Assembly: GCA_021927905.1 (NCBI GenBank)
Contig: BLLK01000022.1
Coordinates: forward strand, 2,604,001-2,668,000
From: Chaetoceros tenuissimus
Lineage: Eukaryota; Bacillariophyta; Thalassiosirophyceae; Chaetocerotales; Chaetocerotaceae
DNA length: 64,000 nucleotides
Reading direction: 5' to 3'
The position numbers were made by a program, and so were the translations under genes. This document shows positions 54,857 through 64,000 of this stretch, in pieces; position 1 is the stretch's first letter, and every line of letters begins with the position of its first letter. The notes under the pieces are model-generated. The model was not told the origin of the DNA, ran no database searches, and saw nothing but the letters and a program-made list of their open reading frames with translations.

Positions 54857-54862
54857 TTTTTT
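54857..54862 (+). terminator. oligo-T after the orphan tRNA half
   Basis: Six T residues (and seven at 54847-54853) follow the second 5' half, matching the arrangement at the first copy. Confidence 0.45.
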
Positions 54863-55031
54863 ACTGCAGAACTACTCCTACTCTCTAGCTAGGAGTCTAT
54901 CCTGTTGCAATCATGATTGCCAGAACGCTAGAATATCTAACATAGTACATATATTTATTTAAGATTGATTTATTGAATCAAAATCACGAGTGAGTCTTTG
55001 TTATATCATTCTTTGGTTTTCTTTTAGCACA

Positions 55032-55781
55032 TCAATTCAAGTTTTTCTTGAGAGTCAAGATATCTTCCCTAGATTCTTCACCTTTCTTCGATGGATCCAG
55101 ATGAATGAAATATCCCAGTTTTTCATACATTTCTATTGCTGCCACATTTTTACGGCGAACGCGTAGATGCAAGAAGGAATAATTCCAATCATTGCTGACC
55201 TTGTTCTCACAAATTTGTATTAGTGTCCGACCAATACCCTTTCTTCTCCATTGAGGAACTACAGCAAGATTGCATAGGTAAGGCCTAGGAGCCAAAATCT
55301 TTTCTGACTTTTCTCTACAATCCACTTCACATATTGCAACTACTTCGTCATTGCTTTTCCGACAAGCAACGAGTATGATATAATTTTCACCAACCAATTC
55401 CATTGAATCTTTTAGACTGAAGAAAGTATTGAGCCATTCTAAAGGGCTTGTAATGATATTGAAACTGAAGAATGCATCGGTCAATATCTTACTTGCTGAC
55501 TGTACATCTTTGCTTTCTGCATGTCTTACATATATCTCGTTTGATATATCAATCTCACGTGTTCCATCCTTTGTAAACAAATTCGATGCCGGTACTTCAA
55601 CGCTTTTAGATGAAACTTGCGAAAAAAGATTTTGACATTTGTCTCTTTGTAGATTGCATAGAGGGAATGGAGTGTTCCTAGAATTCTTTAATTTCAAGGG
55701 CGAAAACGAACAGCATGGATCGAATAGAACCGAAACTATTGGTACAAGCAAAAGGATGAAGCGGCTTCGAAATCTTTTCAT
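55032..55781 (-). CDS. plastid-targeted GNAT-family N-acetyltransferase
   Basis: Single exon, 249 residues. Basic start and signal peptide (FILLLVPIVSVLFDPCCSF) with Ser-Phe, then a Ser/Asn-rich transit-like region to about residue 75. The acetyltransferase fold follows: IYVRHAESKDVQSASKILTD, then ILAPRPYLCNLAVVPQWRRK with acetyl-CoA loop RRKGIGRTLI and the end LHLRVRRKNVAAIEMYEKLGY. The motif Q/R-x-x-G-x-G/A is complete. Plastid GNATs acetylate protein N-termini or lysines; the substrate cannot be read from sequence. Confidence 0.87.
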   Translation of the reverse strand: MKRFRSRFILLLVPIVSVLFDPCCSFSPLKLKNSRNTPFPLCNLQRDKCQNLFSQVSSKSVEVPASNLFTKDGTREIDISNEIYVRHAESKDVQSASKILTDAFFSFNIITSPLEWLNTFFSLKDSMELVGENYIILVACRKSNDEVVAICEVDCREKSEKILAPRPYLCNLAVVPQWRRKGIGRTLIQICENKVSNDWNYSFLHLRVRRKNVAAIEMYEKLGYFIHLDPSKKGEESREDILTLKKNLN

Positions 55782-56245
55782 CTAATTTGCAGCACGCTTT
55801 CTTAAGATAATCTTGTGCAGGACCTTCAACGATGCTGCAAAATGAAATATAAACATAAAACTTCCAACACAAAATCGCAACTCTTTTGTTCATTCCTCAT
55901 CACTCATCACTTGGTCACCAGTCACTCGTCGCGTCGTCGTCGTCATTGTTGTTGTGTGACCTGGCCAAATAAATTATGGCAAACGTATTTAGCTAGAAAT
56001 CTTATAGACACCCTTTTCGTTGGAGACACTCTTTTCTCCCCTGCCACATTCAATGCAAAAATGGAGAAAGAAAAAGAAGAAAATCTCTCTGAATCATTAA
56101 GTCTATTTCATCATTTAGTAGGCACCATCCTGTGCAATCCATATAATAATTACATTGACATATCTTCAAGAAAGTAATCGAGGATCGTATTGAAAACGGC
56201 AGTCAGTTCTTGCTGGGATATTGAAAAAGATACGACTAATACAAA
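55782..56245. other. intergenic region, divergent promoters
   Basis: About 460 bases between the GNAT gene and the small membrane protein. A CGTCGTCGTC/TTGTTGTTG-type simple stretch lies at about 55927-55957. A 120-codon plus-strand frame has no family features. Confidence 0.4.
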
Positions 56246-56867
56246 ATGGCTCCCAAAATTAGAATTCCAGCTCATGTCTTTGGTTATTCCCTGGCCCTTG
56301 TGCCGCCTATTGCATATGGTAAGATCATATCATTGTAATTATTCATGCTATACAAGAACAGAAGACTAATTATAGTGTTTGACCTCTCTAGCAATGTACT
56401 GGCAACGAAATAAGCAATCAGATGAGGAGATTGAAAAAGTTTTGAAAGAAAATTATACAAAAAACATTCAAGGAAATAGAGACAAAAAAGCAGACATGGT
56501 CAATTTCTTTGCTGCCATGAAGGAGCAAAATAATCCAGAACAAGAAAAAAAGATGCAAGAAGTTTTGTATGGTGGTAGAGGAGATATCAAGAGACATTAT
56601 GCAGTAGATGAATCACTGTATGGAACTGAAAAAGGTGTAGAAGGAAGAATGATTGCTGAAAAAGAAAATGAGAAGAAATCGAAGAAGCGAAAGAAGAAGA
56701 AAAAGAAGAAAGCAGAAGATGCTGAAAATATGAAGAAAGATGATGTTGTCATAGATGAGCAAACAAAGAAGGGACTTACTGTAGAATCGACAGGGATTGC
56801 CGCGTTGGGAGCAGTAGGAGTTTTGGCTGTCGCATCATTCCTCATTGGAGGCAACAAGAGATCTTAA
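56246..56867 (+). CDS. small hypothetical protein with hydrophobic ends
   Basis: Two exons, 56246-56318 and 56392-56867, join in phase to 182 residues. The first exon gives MAPKIRIPAHVFGYSLALVP and a hydrophobic segment that continues into AYAMYWQRNKQSDEE after the junction; without it the ORF would start out of context. The middle is charged and helical with a Lys run (KKSKKRKKKKKKKAED). A second hydrophobic segment near the C-terminus (GIAALGAVGVLAVASFLIGG) suggests a membrane helix. Both ends may thus insert in one membrane. I do not recognise the family. Confidence 0.75.
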
Positions 56868-56918
56868 ATGTTTTCATTTTAATCCTATTATAACATCGAC
56901 ACTGCGAATAGTTCTTTA

Positions 56919-58007
56919 CTACAATTCGTCCTTGTCGCTAAATAATTCCTGAAAAGATTCTTCAGAAGGAATATTGTTCAGAGTTCTGTACTGTTTATCA
57001 CCGCTGAATACTTGTCCGTACTTTGCTTCTACATTGTGCCACTTTAATGACCTTTGTAAATCACACCAACCATGCTCACATTCAGGCTCCTTGAAAGTTG
57101 TCTCCACACCGACTAGTTTTGGAGTAGTGTCACCTTCTTCACGCTGAATGCCTTGATACCAATGCGCTGGAACTCTAATATGGTTATCATAATTTATTGT
57201 TTCGTAGTCCCAGTCCTTTGGATAGTAATGGGAGAAAAGACTACTGTAGTATTCACCATTCATTGGGCGGGGTCTTCCATGCAATAATTTACTAGATTCA
57301 TAAAATAACATATCCCCAGATTCGAGGAATACTTCGTTCACGTTTCCTCTATAATCTTCAATTACCAAAGGCCATGGTTCGTCATTTTCGCCGTGACCAA
57401 CATGGAGGATTGAGCTAATGACGTGAGTATCCGTCTTATCTACATGCATCAGTAAACTTGATTCATTGCGGTAGACTCTCAAGCCATAGGAATTATTTGG
57501 TATCAAATCGACTCCACTCCAAGCCTCATGCAAAGGCAAAAGCGCATCTACAATTTCTCTATTCACGTTGGGGTCGTCAAAAAAGAGCGGTTCTTGCCCT
57601 TCTCCATGATCTAGGCACGTTTGAGCAGATTCGATGTTTTGGTTTTCTGCTGACAATCCATCGTGCAACCTCTTTTGTAAGATATCAACAACTGCTTTTG
57701 GTGCTTTCGTAATACCCCAACCATAGTCTGTAAAACTTCTACCCAGTAGTGAAGTATAAACTCCTAACATGAATCCTTGGTATCTCTCTCCATCCCCTTG
57801 GTCAATTAGCTCAATTTGATGAAGTCGATGTTTGGATCTTTCTTTCCATTCTTTTGTGTTCGGTACATATTCCTCTTCTTTTGGTGGCCAGGTATATCCT
57901 CTCTTGCGATACTCCTCAAGCCTTTCGTCTTCACTCAAAGCACGGCAGCTATAGAGAGTGGCTAGGAGTAATAATAGAAAGGTAGCAATAGACCAGTGTT
58001 TTACCAT
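56919..58007 (-). CDS. secreted or endomembrane 2-oxoglutarate/Fe(II) oxygenase-like protein
   Basis: Single exon, 362 residues from ATG at 58007; the frame upstream has only a TTG. A signal peptide (HWSIATFLLLLLATLYSCRA) targets the secretory pathway, without the Phe motif of plastid proteins. The double-stranded beta-helix core is seen at about residues 175-265: YGLRVYRNESSLLMHVDKTD (H-x-D), THVISSILHVGH, then FLESGDMLFYESSKLLHGRP with the distal His and the Arg that binds 2-oxoglutarate. The region resembles prolyl-4-hydroxylase-like proteins in which HVD and HGR are diagnostic. It may hydroxylate protein residues in the ER or Golgi. The substrate is unknown. Confidence 0.82.
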   Translation of the reverse strand: MVKHWSIATFLLLLLATLYSCRALSEDERLEEYRKRGYTWPPKEEEYVPNTKEWKERSKHRLHQIELIDQGDGERYQGFMLGVYTSLLGRSFTDYGWGITKAPKAVVDILQKRLHDGLSAENQNIESAQTCLDHGEGQEPLFFDDPNVNREIVDALLPLHEAWSGVDLIPNNSYGLRVYRNESSLLMHVDKTDTHVISSILHVGHGENDEPWPLVIEDYRGNVNEVFLESGDMLFYESSKLLHGRPRPMNGEYYSSLFSHYYPKDWDYETINYDNHIRVPAHWYQGIQREEGDTTPKLVGVETTFKEPECEHGWCDLQRSLKWHNVEAKYGQVFSGDKQYRTLNNIPSEESFQELFSDKDEL

Positions 58008-58254
58008 ACTTTTCACTTTCTTGATCAGATATAAGTACAACTAGATCTTAGATTGATACTCGTAGTTCCATTGATTGATTTGAAGATTTTTGTCACAAAC
58101 TCAAAAATATCACTTGTGATTTTTGGCTTCTTTGTTTGCGAACCGTATTTTGTTTCTGAGGGAAAGAAAATACCCCCTTTCGACAAAAGCATTACTACTT
58201 AGCTTTAGAGTGATAAAAGAAAATATTTACACAATTGATTATAGTTTGAGAAAA

Positions 58255-60599
58255 CTATGGAATCTTTGCTTGCTCAATATGTCGGTATGAGTGCTTCAGT
58301 AGCTGTTCTGGACCGATATCAGGCGACGGTTCAAGTCCATGTGCATGGAAAATGATTAGACAGAATGCCCAAAGATGCAGAATAATGAGATAAATGAGAA
58401 AGAAAAGTCTAGCGAATGGGTCGCTCCGGAAGTAACTTCCCAAGTCAACAGCAATCATATCAATTATATCAACAATCTTGCCCAAAGTTTCTCTTGCTTC
58501 ACCACTACCAGATTCAAGATTTAAAGCCGATTTAATTGAAATCACCTTATTTTTCTTCGCAAAGTTTCTTTGTCTTGCACCACGCCCAAATGAATTCGAT
58601 TCGATATCAAACACCTGCGCTTGTGCTGCCTTTTCAGCTACTTCAGCGCGCGATTGGGCAGATCGTAGACGATTCTTTAATGTTTGCACTTCAGTTGTCG
58701 AGTTTTGTAGTTTCGCCTTTTGCCGAACAAGGTCTTCTGACAGTTGAGAGACCTGCTTTTGTAGCTTTTTGGTCATTAAGCCAGCTTCAGAGCTACTTTC
58801 ACCTGCACTACTCCCGTGAGTATATTTTGAGAGACTCGACTGAAGTCGAGCCACTGTATTTGTTAACTCTGACACTTTTTGTTCGTAATCTTTTTGCATC
58901 TTTATTGTTTGGGCTGCTTCTTCTGCCTGTTCACGAGTCATGTCCTCTAGTTCATTCTGAAAAGTCTTTGATTTCTCTTGTTCCATCATTAGCTGATTAC
59001 TTAATAGTTCCACCTCATCCTTTGCCGAGAGCAGCTTGTCCTTGAGTTCAGCAATGGCCGAATTAGCACCAAGAGTTGCTCTTTCATTGTTACCAGACAC
59101 AGTAGAAGTCTCCCGATTTCTTGCTGCGACCAAGGCTGCACTGAGATCTGCAATAGTTCTTTCTAACTCTGCTTCTCTCGCCTGTCTCTGACCTAATTGG
59201 CGGGCATGAAGTGATAATGCGGCATCAAGACGATCATCTGCTTCGCGTTCTTGTTCAGAAGCACTTTCAGATGCCTGTTGTAGAACTTCAATTCTAGATT
59301 CGAGCCCTTTAATCTGTGTTTTAAGACTTGAAATTTCAGAAATATACGTGGACTTTTCTTCTTCTAATGCAAATACTTTTTTCAACGTCTCTCTTTCACG
59401 TTCAGTAGCATCTGCTAATTCCTTGGACAAGTCATCCCCTTCTACCAATCTTGCCTCTTCTGCTCTTTCAATTCGATCTTCCATATCACCAATTTGCTTT
59501 GCGTGTGAATCAACCATGGTTTGGATTGCAGTTTTGTGCTCTTCAGTAAGCGTCTTCAAATCTTGTTTATGCTCAGTTTCCATTTTCTCCTTCTCTTCTT
59601 TGTACTTTTCACGATCCTTTTCTATTCTAGTAGCTGCTCTTTCCAATTCAGTTCTCTGGGCATCGAGTTCACGCTCTGCGGAGTCAAGTTCTGCGTTCAA
59701 TTTGACAAGGTTTCGACGCAATTTTCTCGTCTCTTTTGTTGCATTATTCTTCTCAGTGACTGCATCTTTTGTTAGTTTCTTTTGTGCCTCCAGTCCCTTT
59801 TTGAGTGCATCTATCTGATCCCTGAGGGCCTCATTCTGTGCTGAAAGAGTATCTGGGCTTGGACTTGTTGCTTGCTGATTAATCTTTTTGATTTTATCAA
59901 TTTGTGCTCTTAAAGCACTATTCTGCGGTGAAGGTGCAGATACAGCAGGTTCATCACCTTCTTGCTCATCGAATTCCGCGGCATCATTTCCATCATCTAT
60001 GTCGCTATTGATATTTTCTGCATTCTCATCCTCATCATTATCAACACTTTGTGTAGATTGTTTTTCAGTTTCTTCGTCTTCAATGGTCTCTTCTTTCACT
60101 TCCTCTCCATCAGTATGGTGACCACTTAATGTGATGTCTTCTCCAACTTCGTCAGCTTCTACGTTATCAGAATCAAGCTCGTCTTGTGTATGCATGTTAT
60201 CATGGTGTTCTGTGACATTCTCCGAAAAATCTTGCTCCTGTTGTTGCTGCTCAAAGCCTTGGTCGAAATCTTGATCAAAGCTATCTGCTACTTGATCATC
60301 CATTTCTTGTTCATCTTCCTCCTCTATTTCTTCTACTTTTTCATCATCTGATGCATTTTCGATGAGTAGCCCTCTCTTCGCTAGAATATCATCAACTGAA
60401 CTCTGACCTCCTACATCATCATCGTCGTAAATTTCTTCATATTTTTCAGCCTGATTTTCAACTGCATGTTCTACTCCAGAATCTAAATTTTCCAGTAAAT
60501 TATTGACAGATTTCAGCCAACTATAGTTGAAGGAATCATTAGAAATACTATGGAAAAAGATAAAGTGTGATGATGAGAACTGAACACTTACCGAGACAT
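58255..60599 (-). CDS. GOLGA5-like: golgin-84-like coiled-coil Golgi protein
   Basis: Two exons: a first coding exon of only 8 bases (60599-60592, encoding MSR with the next exon) and 60547-58255, about 766 residues. The 44-base intron has GTAAGT and TTTCCATAG. Without it the frame starts at an internal Met. The N-terminus contains the golgin-like SWLKSVNNLLENLD, then an acidic disordered part (to about 200), a long coiled coil (about 200-660, heptads such as AELDSAERELDAQRTELERA) and a C-terminal membrane helix (ARLFFLIYLIILHLWAFCLI) preceded by the characteristic DLGSYFRSDPF. Golgin-84 tethers vesicles between Golgi cisternae, anchored by its tail. Confidence 0.88.
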
Positions 60600-60998
60600 T
60601 TTTTCACGTTGAGTCTATTGTCTATTGATGTGAGTTCTTTGTTCAAACTTTATTCTTTTGGCAAAAAGTATCAGGGCCACAATTAGCTATTTTAATTGTC
60701 TCGATGTTATTCTATGTTCAATTTTGAAGAAGAAGATTACATTTAAGTCTATGGTAACGCATTATTTCCATTTCGTTGATTTGCTGCTGGAATGTCTGTT
60801 AGACAAAATTTGTTGTTTGATATCTATTGTCACCCCCGCAGAAGGGGTAAAGGTAGCAGGTTGCGAACCCATCTCCCATCTCCCATCAAAAAACTTTCAT
60901 ATCCATTATCCATCCATCACACAAAGTTGATCGCAATACCAACTCTTTCTAAAAGATAAATTGTAACTACAACTGTACCAATAGTATCACAAGTAACA
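60600..60998. other. intergenic region, divergent promoters
   Basis: About 400 bases between golgin-84 and RadA. A CCCCCGCAGAAGGGG inverted repeat lies at about 60833-60848 and ATCCATTATCCATCCATCA at about 60901. The former could fold but has no tRNA features. No gene is seen. Confidence 0.4.
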
Positions 60999-63228
60999 AT
61001 GCGGATACTAATTTTGCTTGTCGCATCAACTCTCTGTTCGCAGATTGCTTCCTTTGTATTGCAGACACCGAGTCAAAGGGCTCATTTTTCATTAAGATCT
61101 TACTCAGATGACGATTTCGATGATGATGATGATTACATAGATTTACCAAATTCTAAAATGGCAAGCTTCTCAAGCAATCCAATCTCTTTCGGCCCTGGCA
61201 GAGGTAAATCTGCTCCTTCTCAACGAAAAGCAATGGGGAAAAGCTCGGCGTCTTCTGCTACTGTCCATGTATGTACAAATTGTTCTGCAGAGTATGTAAA
61301 TTGGGTAGGGAAATGTTCTACCTGTAATGAATGGAATACTATTCAAGAATTCAAGGTGAATAGAAATAAAGCTACACCTGGGGGTTCAAAGCCAGTGTTT
61401 CAAAGGATGAGACCTACTAAAGGGGGAAACATGTCTGAAGATTCAAGGCCTGCTTCATGGTTGAGTGGAGTTGAAGATGAAGGTTTGGGTGGTAGTGGAG
61501 AATATGGAGAATATCAACCAGTTTCAATTCAGGATGTTTATAAAAAGATGGGGTACAATAAAGAAAAAAGAGGAAATGGTAGTGATGATGACAATGACTT
61601 TTTTAGTAACTACTTTGAGAAACGGGTACAAATACCAGACGATGAGGAACTGAACAATGTTCTAGGTGGTGGGATTATGCCTGGTTCATTGATACTCTTG
61701 GGAGGAGATCCAGGGGTTGGTAAGTCTACACTGTTATTGCAGGCTGCCGGTCAAATAGCATCATTATCCGAGCCACCAAGGAAAATTGGATATGGGAAAG
61801 AAAGTGACGATGGTAAAAAGATAGGACCAGTATTGTATGTTTCAGGAGAAGAAAATTCGATGCAAATTGCAAGTAGAGCCATGCGGCTTGGAATAGATGA
61901 ATCAGAACTATTGCTCATGTGTGAGACAAGTGCCGACTACATTGCAGAAACGGTTGCAAATTACGCGAATGATGCACAAATGACAAACTATGATATTGAA
62001 GATGATGAAAGTAGTCACCGGCAACCAAGTGGTGTGTTGGGAAGGCGACGACAGCCATCGCTAGTAATTATTGATAGTATTCAAACGATGGTATGCGACA
62101 ATGGAGGAAACTCATCACCAGGCGGAGTCACTCAAGTGAGAGAATGTGGTGCCCTTTTTCTGCGACTGGCAAAGGCTACTGGGGTCCCAATTGTTTTGGT
62201 GGGCCATGTAACTAAAGCTGGCGGTGTTGCAGGTCCTCGAACTTTAGAACATCTTGTTGACGTGATCCTCTATCTTGAAGGTAGTACTCTTGGTGGTGGG
62301 ACAAATTTAAGAATGCTCCGTGCATCCAAGAATCGCTTTGGATCTTCTGATGAAGTTGGTGTATACAGTTCATCAAACAGAAATGGCGGTCGTCTTCTAC
62401 CAGTATCTGATCCTTCTTCATTGCTTCTTGCAAACCGCATTGATTCAGAAGATGTTGAAGGATGCGCAATTTCTCTAGTTCTAGAAGGAATTCGACCAAT
62501 GACTGTTGAAGTTCAGGTACGTGAAGTATATTTCATCAATTTCTATTGCTTTATAAAGTGTCTGATTTCGAATTTCTATTCAGGCATTAGTGACAAATGC
62601 AAGTCCACCATCATATGTCGGACGGAGAACGGTAGATGGTATTTCTTATTCTCGATTGCAGCTTATCCTGGCCGTACTTCAAAAGCGATGTGGTATTTCT
62701 TTCAGTAGGCAAGATGTTTATGTCAATGTTGTCGGTGGAATCAATCTAGGTCAGTCAAAGCAAGATGGGTCTTCGTCAGATCTTGCTATTGCAGTGGCCC
62801 TTGTAAGTAGTTTATACAACATCCCAATACGAAGTGATACTGCATTTTGTGGAGAAATCGGTCTTCTTGGAGAATTAAGGCAAGTGCAAGCTATTGAAAA
62901 ACGTGTAAATGAAGCACGTAGAATGGGATTTTCCTCTGTAGTTGTTCCAAAACAATATCAGGATAAACCCAAAGGAAAATGGCAAAAGAGTTACAGTAAA
63001 AATACCAAAAGCCTACAATCAATGACGAGAGGAATAACTTGTATTGAAGCAGAAAGTCTCCGCGATGCTATACAAAAGGGACTGACTGAAAAAATTCCAA
63101 ACAGGAAAAAGTCAAAGGGTAAGAAGCAAAAGTATAGTAACCAAGACAAGAAACCTCCAGTTTTTGAAGATGACGAGTTCATAATCGACGATGATGAAGA
63201 CTACGATGATGAACTTGATTTCCAATAA
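60999..63228 (+). CDS. radA: plastid-targeted RadA/Sms DNA repair ATPase
   Basis: Two exons, 60999-62516 and 62584-63228, join in phase to about 720 residues. Signal peptide ILILLVASTLCSQIASF with Ser-Phe, then a transit-like stretch. The RadA zinc finger (CTNC ... KCSTC) follows at about 90-107. The RecA-like core has Walker A GGDPGVGKST, a Walker B-like region LVIIDSIQTM, and the RadA KNRFG motif (RASKNRFGSSDEVG). The Lon-like C-terminal domain starts at ALVTNASPPSYVGRRTVDGI and includes KQDGSSSDLAIAVALVSS. RadA drives branch migration in recombination repair; here it would act on plastid DNA. A polar insert (about 130-200) and a very acidic end (DDDEDYDDELDF) are additions. Confidence 0.93.
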
Positions 63229-63281
63229 GTGCTATTCTAAACATATCAAATTACCTTACAAAATAGACAACGTACATCTTG

Positions 63282-64000
63282 TTAGCGCTTACATGCCCAA
63301 TGAAGGAGACGATAATTTTTACCACTTCCACCCGAACACTTGAACGTTTGGCCTTCGTCGATATTATGATCAATTATTGGTATTTCCGTCGGTTCAAATT
63401 GATTTTCAATCATGAGTTGCTCAAACAAATCTAGACCAACTCTAAAATCAGGCAGAACTCCCAAGATTTGTCCACCTTTTTTCAGAATATGAGAAATTGC
63501 ATTGACTAGTGCATTGGCACCGGCGTCATTATACACACAGTCAGCAAAGATTATAGTGTCCACCATCATTTCGTCGTCATATTCCGGCATACTATTCCAA
63601 TCTAAATGCTTCACAGATATCTCATCATCAAAACCATTCAGTGCGATATTTGTTTGGAGTGCAACAACTATTTCGTCAACACCATCAGTAGCTTGAATAT
63701 CCAAATCAATGTCATTGAGTTTACAGAATTTGGCAAGAGCCATAGACGGAAGCCCAGCGGATCCTGCTCCAAGTTCAACTACTTTGCCAGTAAACAAACC
63801 ACTACATGATATTATTGATTCTTGTTCAGGGCATATCGTTTCTTTCAAAGATGCATCGTCCATCCAATGCGCAATTAGTTTTGCTAAAATCAGGCCACCC
63901 TTCCATGGACTCTCCCCTGTCCCTCCACCATTTTCACTATTCTTGACGATCAAATGTATGTCGCTAGTCAAGGATAACCTTTGGATTTCAACAACATTAC
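63282..64000 (-). CDS. METTL21/Methyltransf_16-type methyltransferase, 5' end cut by the window edge
   Basis: The frame ends at 63282 and is open to base 64000, so the start lies beyond the window. The visible 238 residues begin NVVEIQRLSLTSDIHLIV, which fits the strand region ahead of the domain in this family. Then come GLILAKLIAHW, the SAM-binding motif KVVELGAGSAGLPSM, an acidic post-motif (IQATDGVDE), LDWNSM, and the DTIIFADCVYN motif in which the family usually has D-x-x-Y. Such enzymes methylate lysines of translation factors and chaperones. The target is unknown. Confidence 0.85.
   Translation of the reverse strand, partial: NVVEIQRLSLTSDIHLIVKNSENGGGTGESPWKGGLILAKLIAHWMDDASLKETICPEQESIISCSGLFTGKVVELGAGSAGLPSMALAKFCKLNDIDLDIQATDGVDEIVVALQTNIALNGFDDEISVKHLDWNSMPEYDDEMMVDTIIFADCVYNDAGANALVNAISHILKKGGQILGVLPDFRVGLDLFEQLMIENQFEPTEIPIIDHNIDEGQTFKCSGGSGKNYRLLHWACKR

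Noticed and set aside
58536-59045. 169-codon plus-strand frame opposite golgin-84
   Set aside because: Antisense shadow of a coiled coil; Leu/Ser-rich without a family pattern.
60833-60868. Hairpin and a GGTTGCGAACC word upstream of RadA, considered as a tRNA T-arm
   Set aside because: No D arm, anticodon arm or acceptor stem could be built on either strand.
1-64000. CRISPR arrays, bacterial operons, prophage or insertion sequences
   Set aside because: No spaced repeats, no Shine-Dalgarno-linked genes; introns and targeting signals show a eukaryotic nuclear sequence.

Overview
This window is nuclear DNA of a photosynthetic stramenopile, most probably a diatom. Five encoded proteins (TraB-like, a 726-residue unknown, a trigger-factor-like protein, a GNAT acetyltransferase and RadA) begin with a signal peptide whose predicted cleavage is followed directly or within a residue by Phe (for example SAF-ISK, QAF-SSL, ASF-VLQ). 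This is the bipartite targeting motif of secondary red-derived plastids. The DNA is AT-rich. Genes are packed on both strands with gaps of 0.03-1.2 kb. Introns are short (44-241 bp, mostly 60-100) with GT-AG borders, and I joined exons by matching splice sites, phase and protein family patterns.

Layout. 1-4.2 kb: a 3' gene fragment, a membrane protein and three small uncertain ORFs, with a perfect 59-bp tandem duplication and a 22-bp palindrome. 4.8-13.9 kb: TRAPP subunit Trs33, then a 9-exon gene for a roughly 2,572-residue kinesin-light-chain-like TPR protein. 14.5-19.4 kb: a Crypton/Ndc10-like gene, a hypothetical ORF and a seven-helix receptor with a frame break. 19.6-23.5 kb: a second TPR protein, TraB-like and a DoxX-like membrane protein. 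24.0-30.6 kb: an 11-exon full-size ABCA transporter. 30.7-38.9 kb: GFAT with an unusual presequence, a plastid unknown, a VOC/PhnB-like protein and a TBL1-like WD40 corepressor. 39.4-52.1 kb: SRP receptor beta, a CS-domain protein, an MBD-DDT-WHIM chromatin protein, a one-helix membrane protein, a DHYC acyltransferase-like protein and a protein with four CxxC...HxxxC modules. 53.2-64.0 kb: trigger-factor-like protein, a permuted tRNA-Arg gene with an orphan half copy, GNAT, a small membrane protein, a 2-oxoglutarate oxygenase, golgin-84, RadA and a partial METTL21-type methyltransferase.

The genes are housekeeping genes of separate pathways (secretion: TRAPP, SRP receptor, golgin-84, DHHC; chromatin: TBL1, DDT; plastid: RadA, trigger factor, TraB, GNAT) and do not form one functional cluster. 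The most striking item is at 54.58-54.66 kb. The 3' half of a tRNA-Arg(ACG) lies seven bases upstream of its own 5' half, the flanks are complementary, and a T-run follows: the arrangement of a circularly permuted tRNA gene. A second copy 190 bp downstream keeps the flanks and 5' half but lacks the 3' half.
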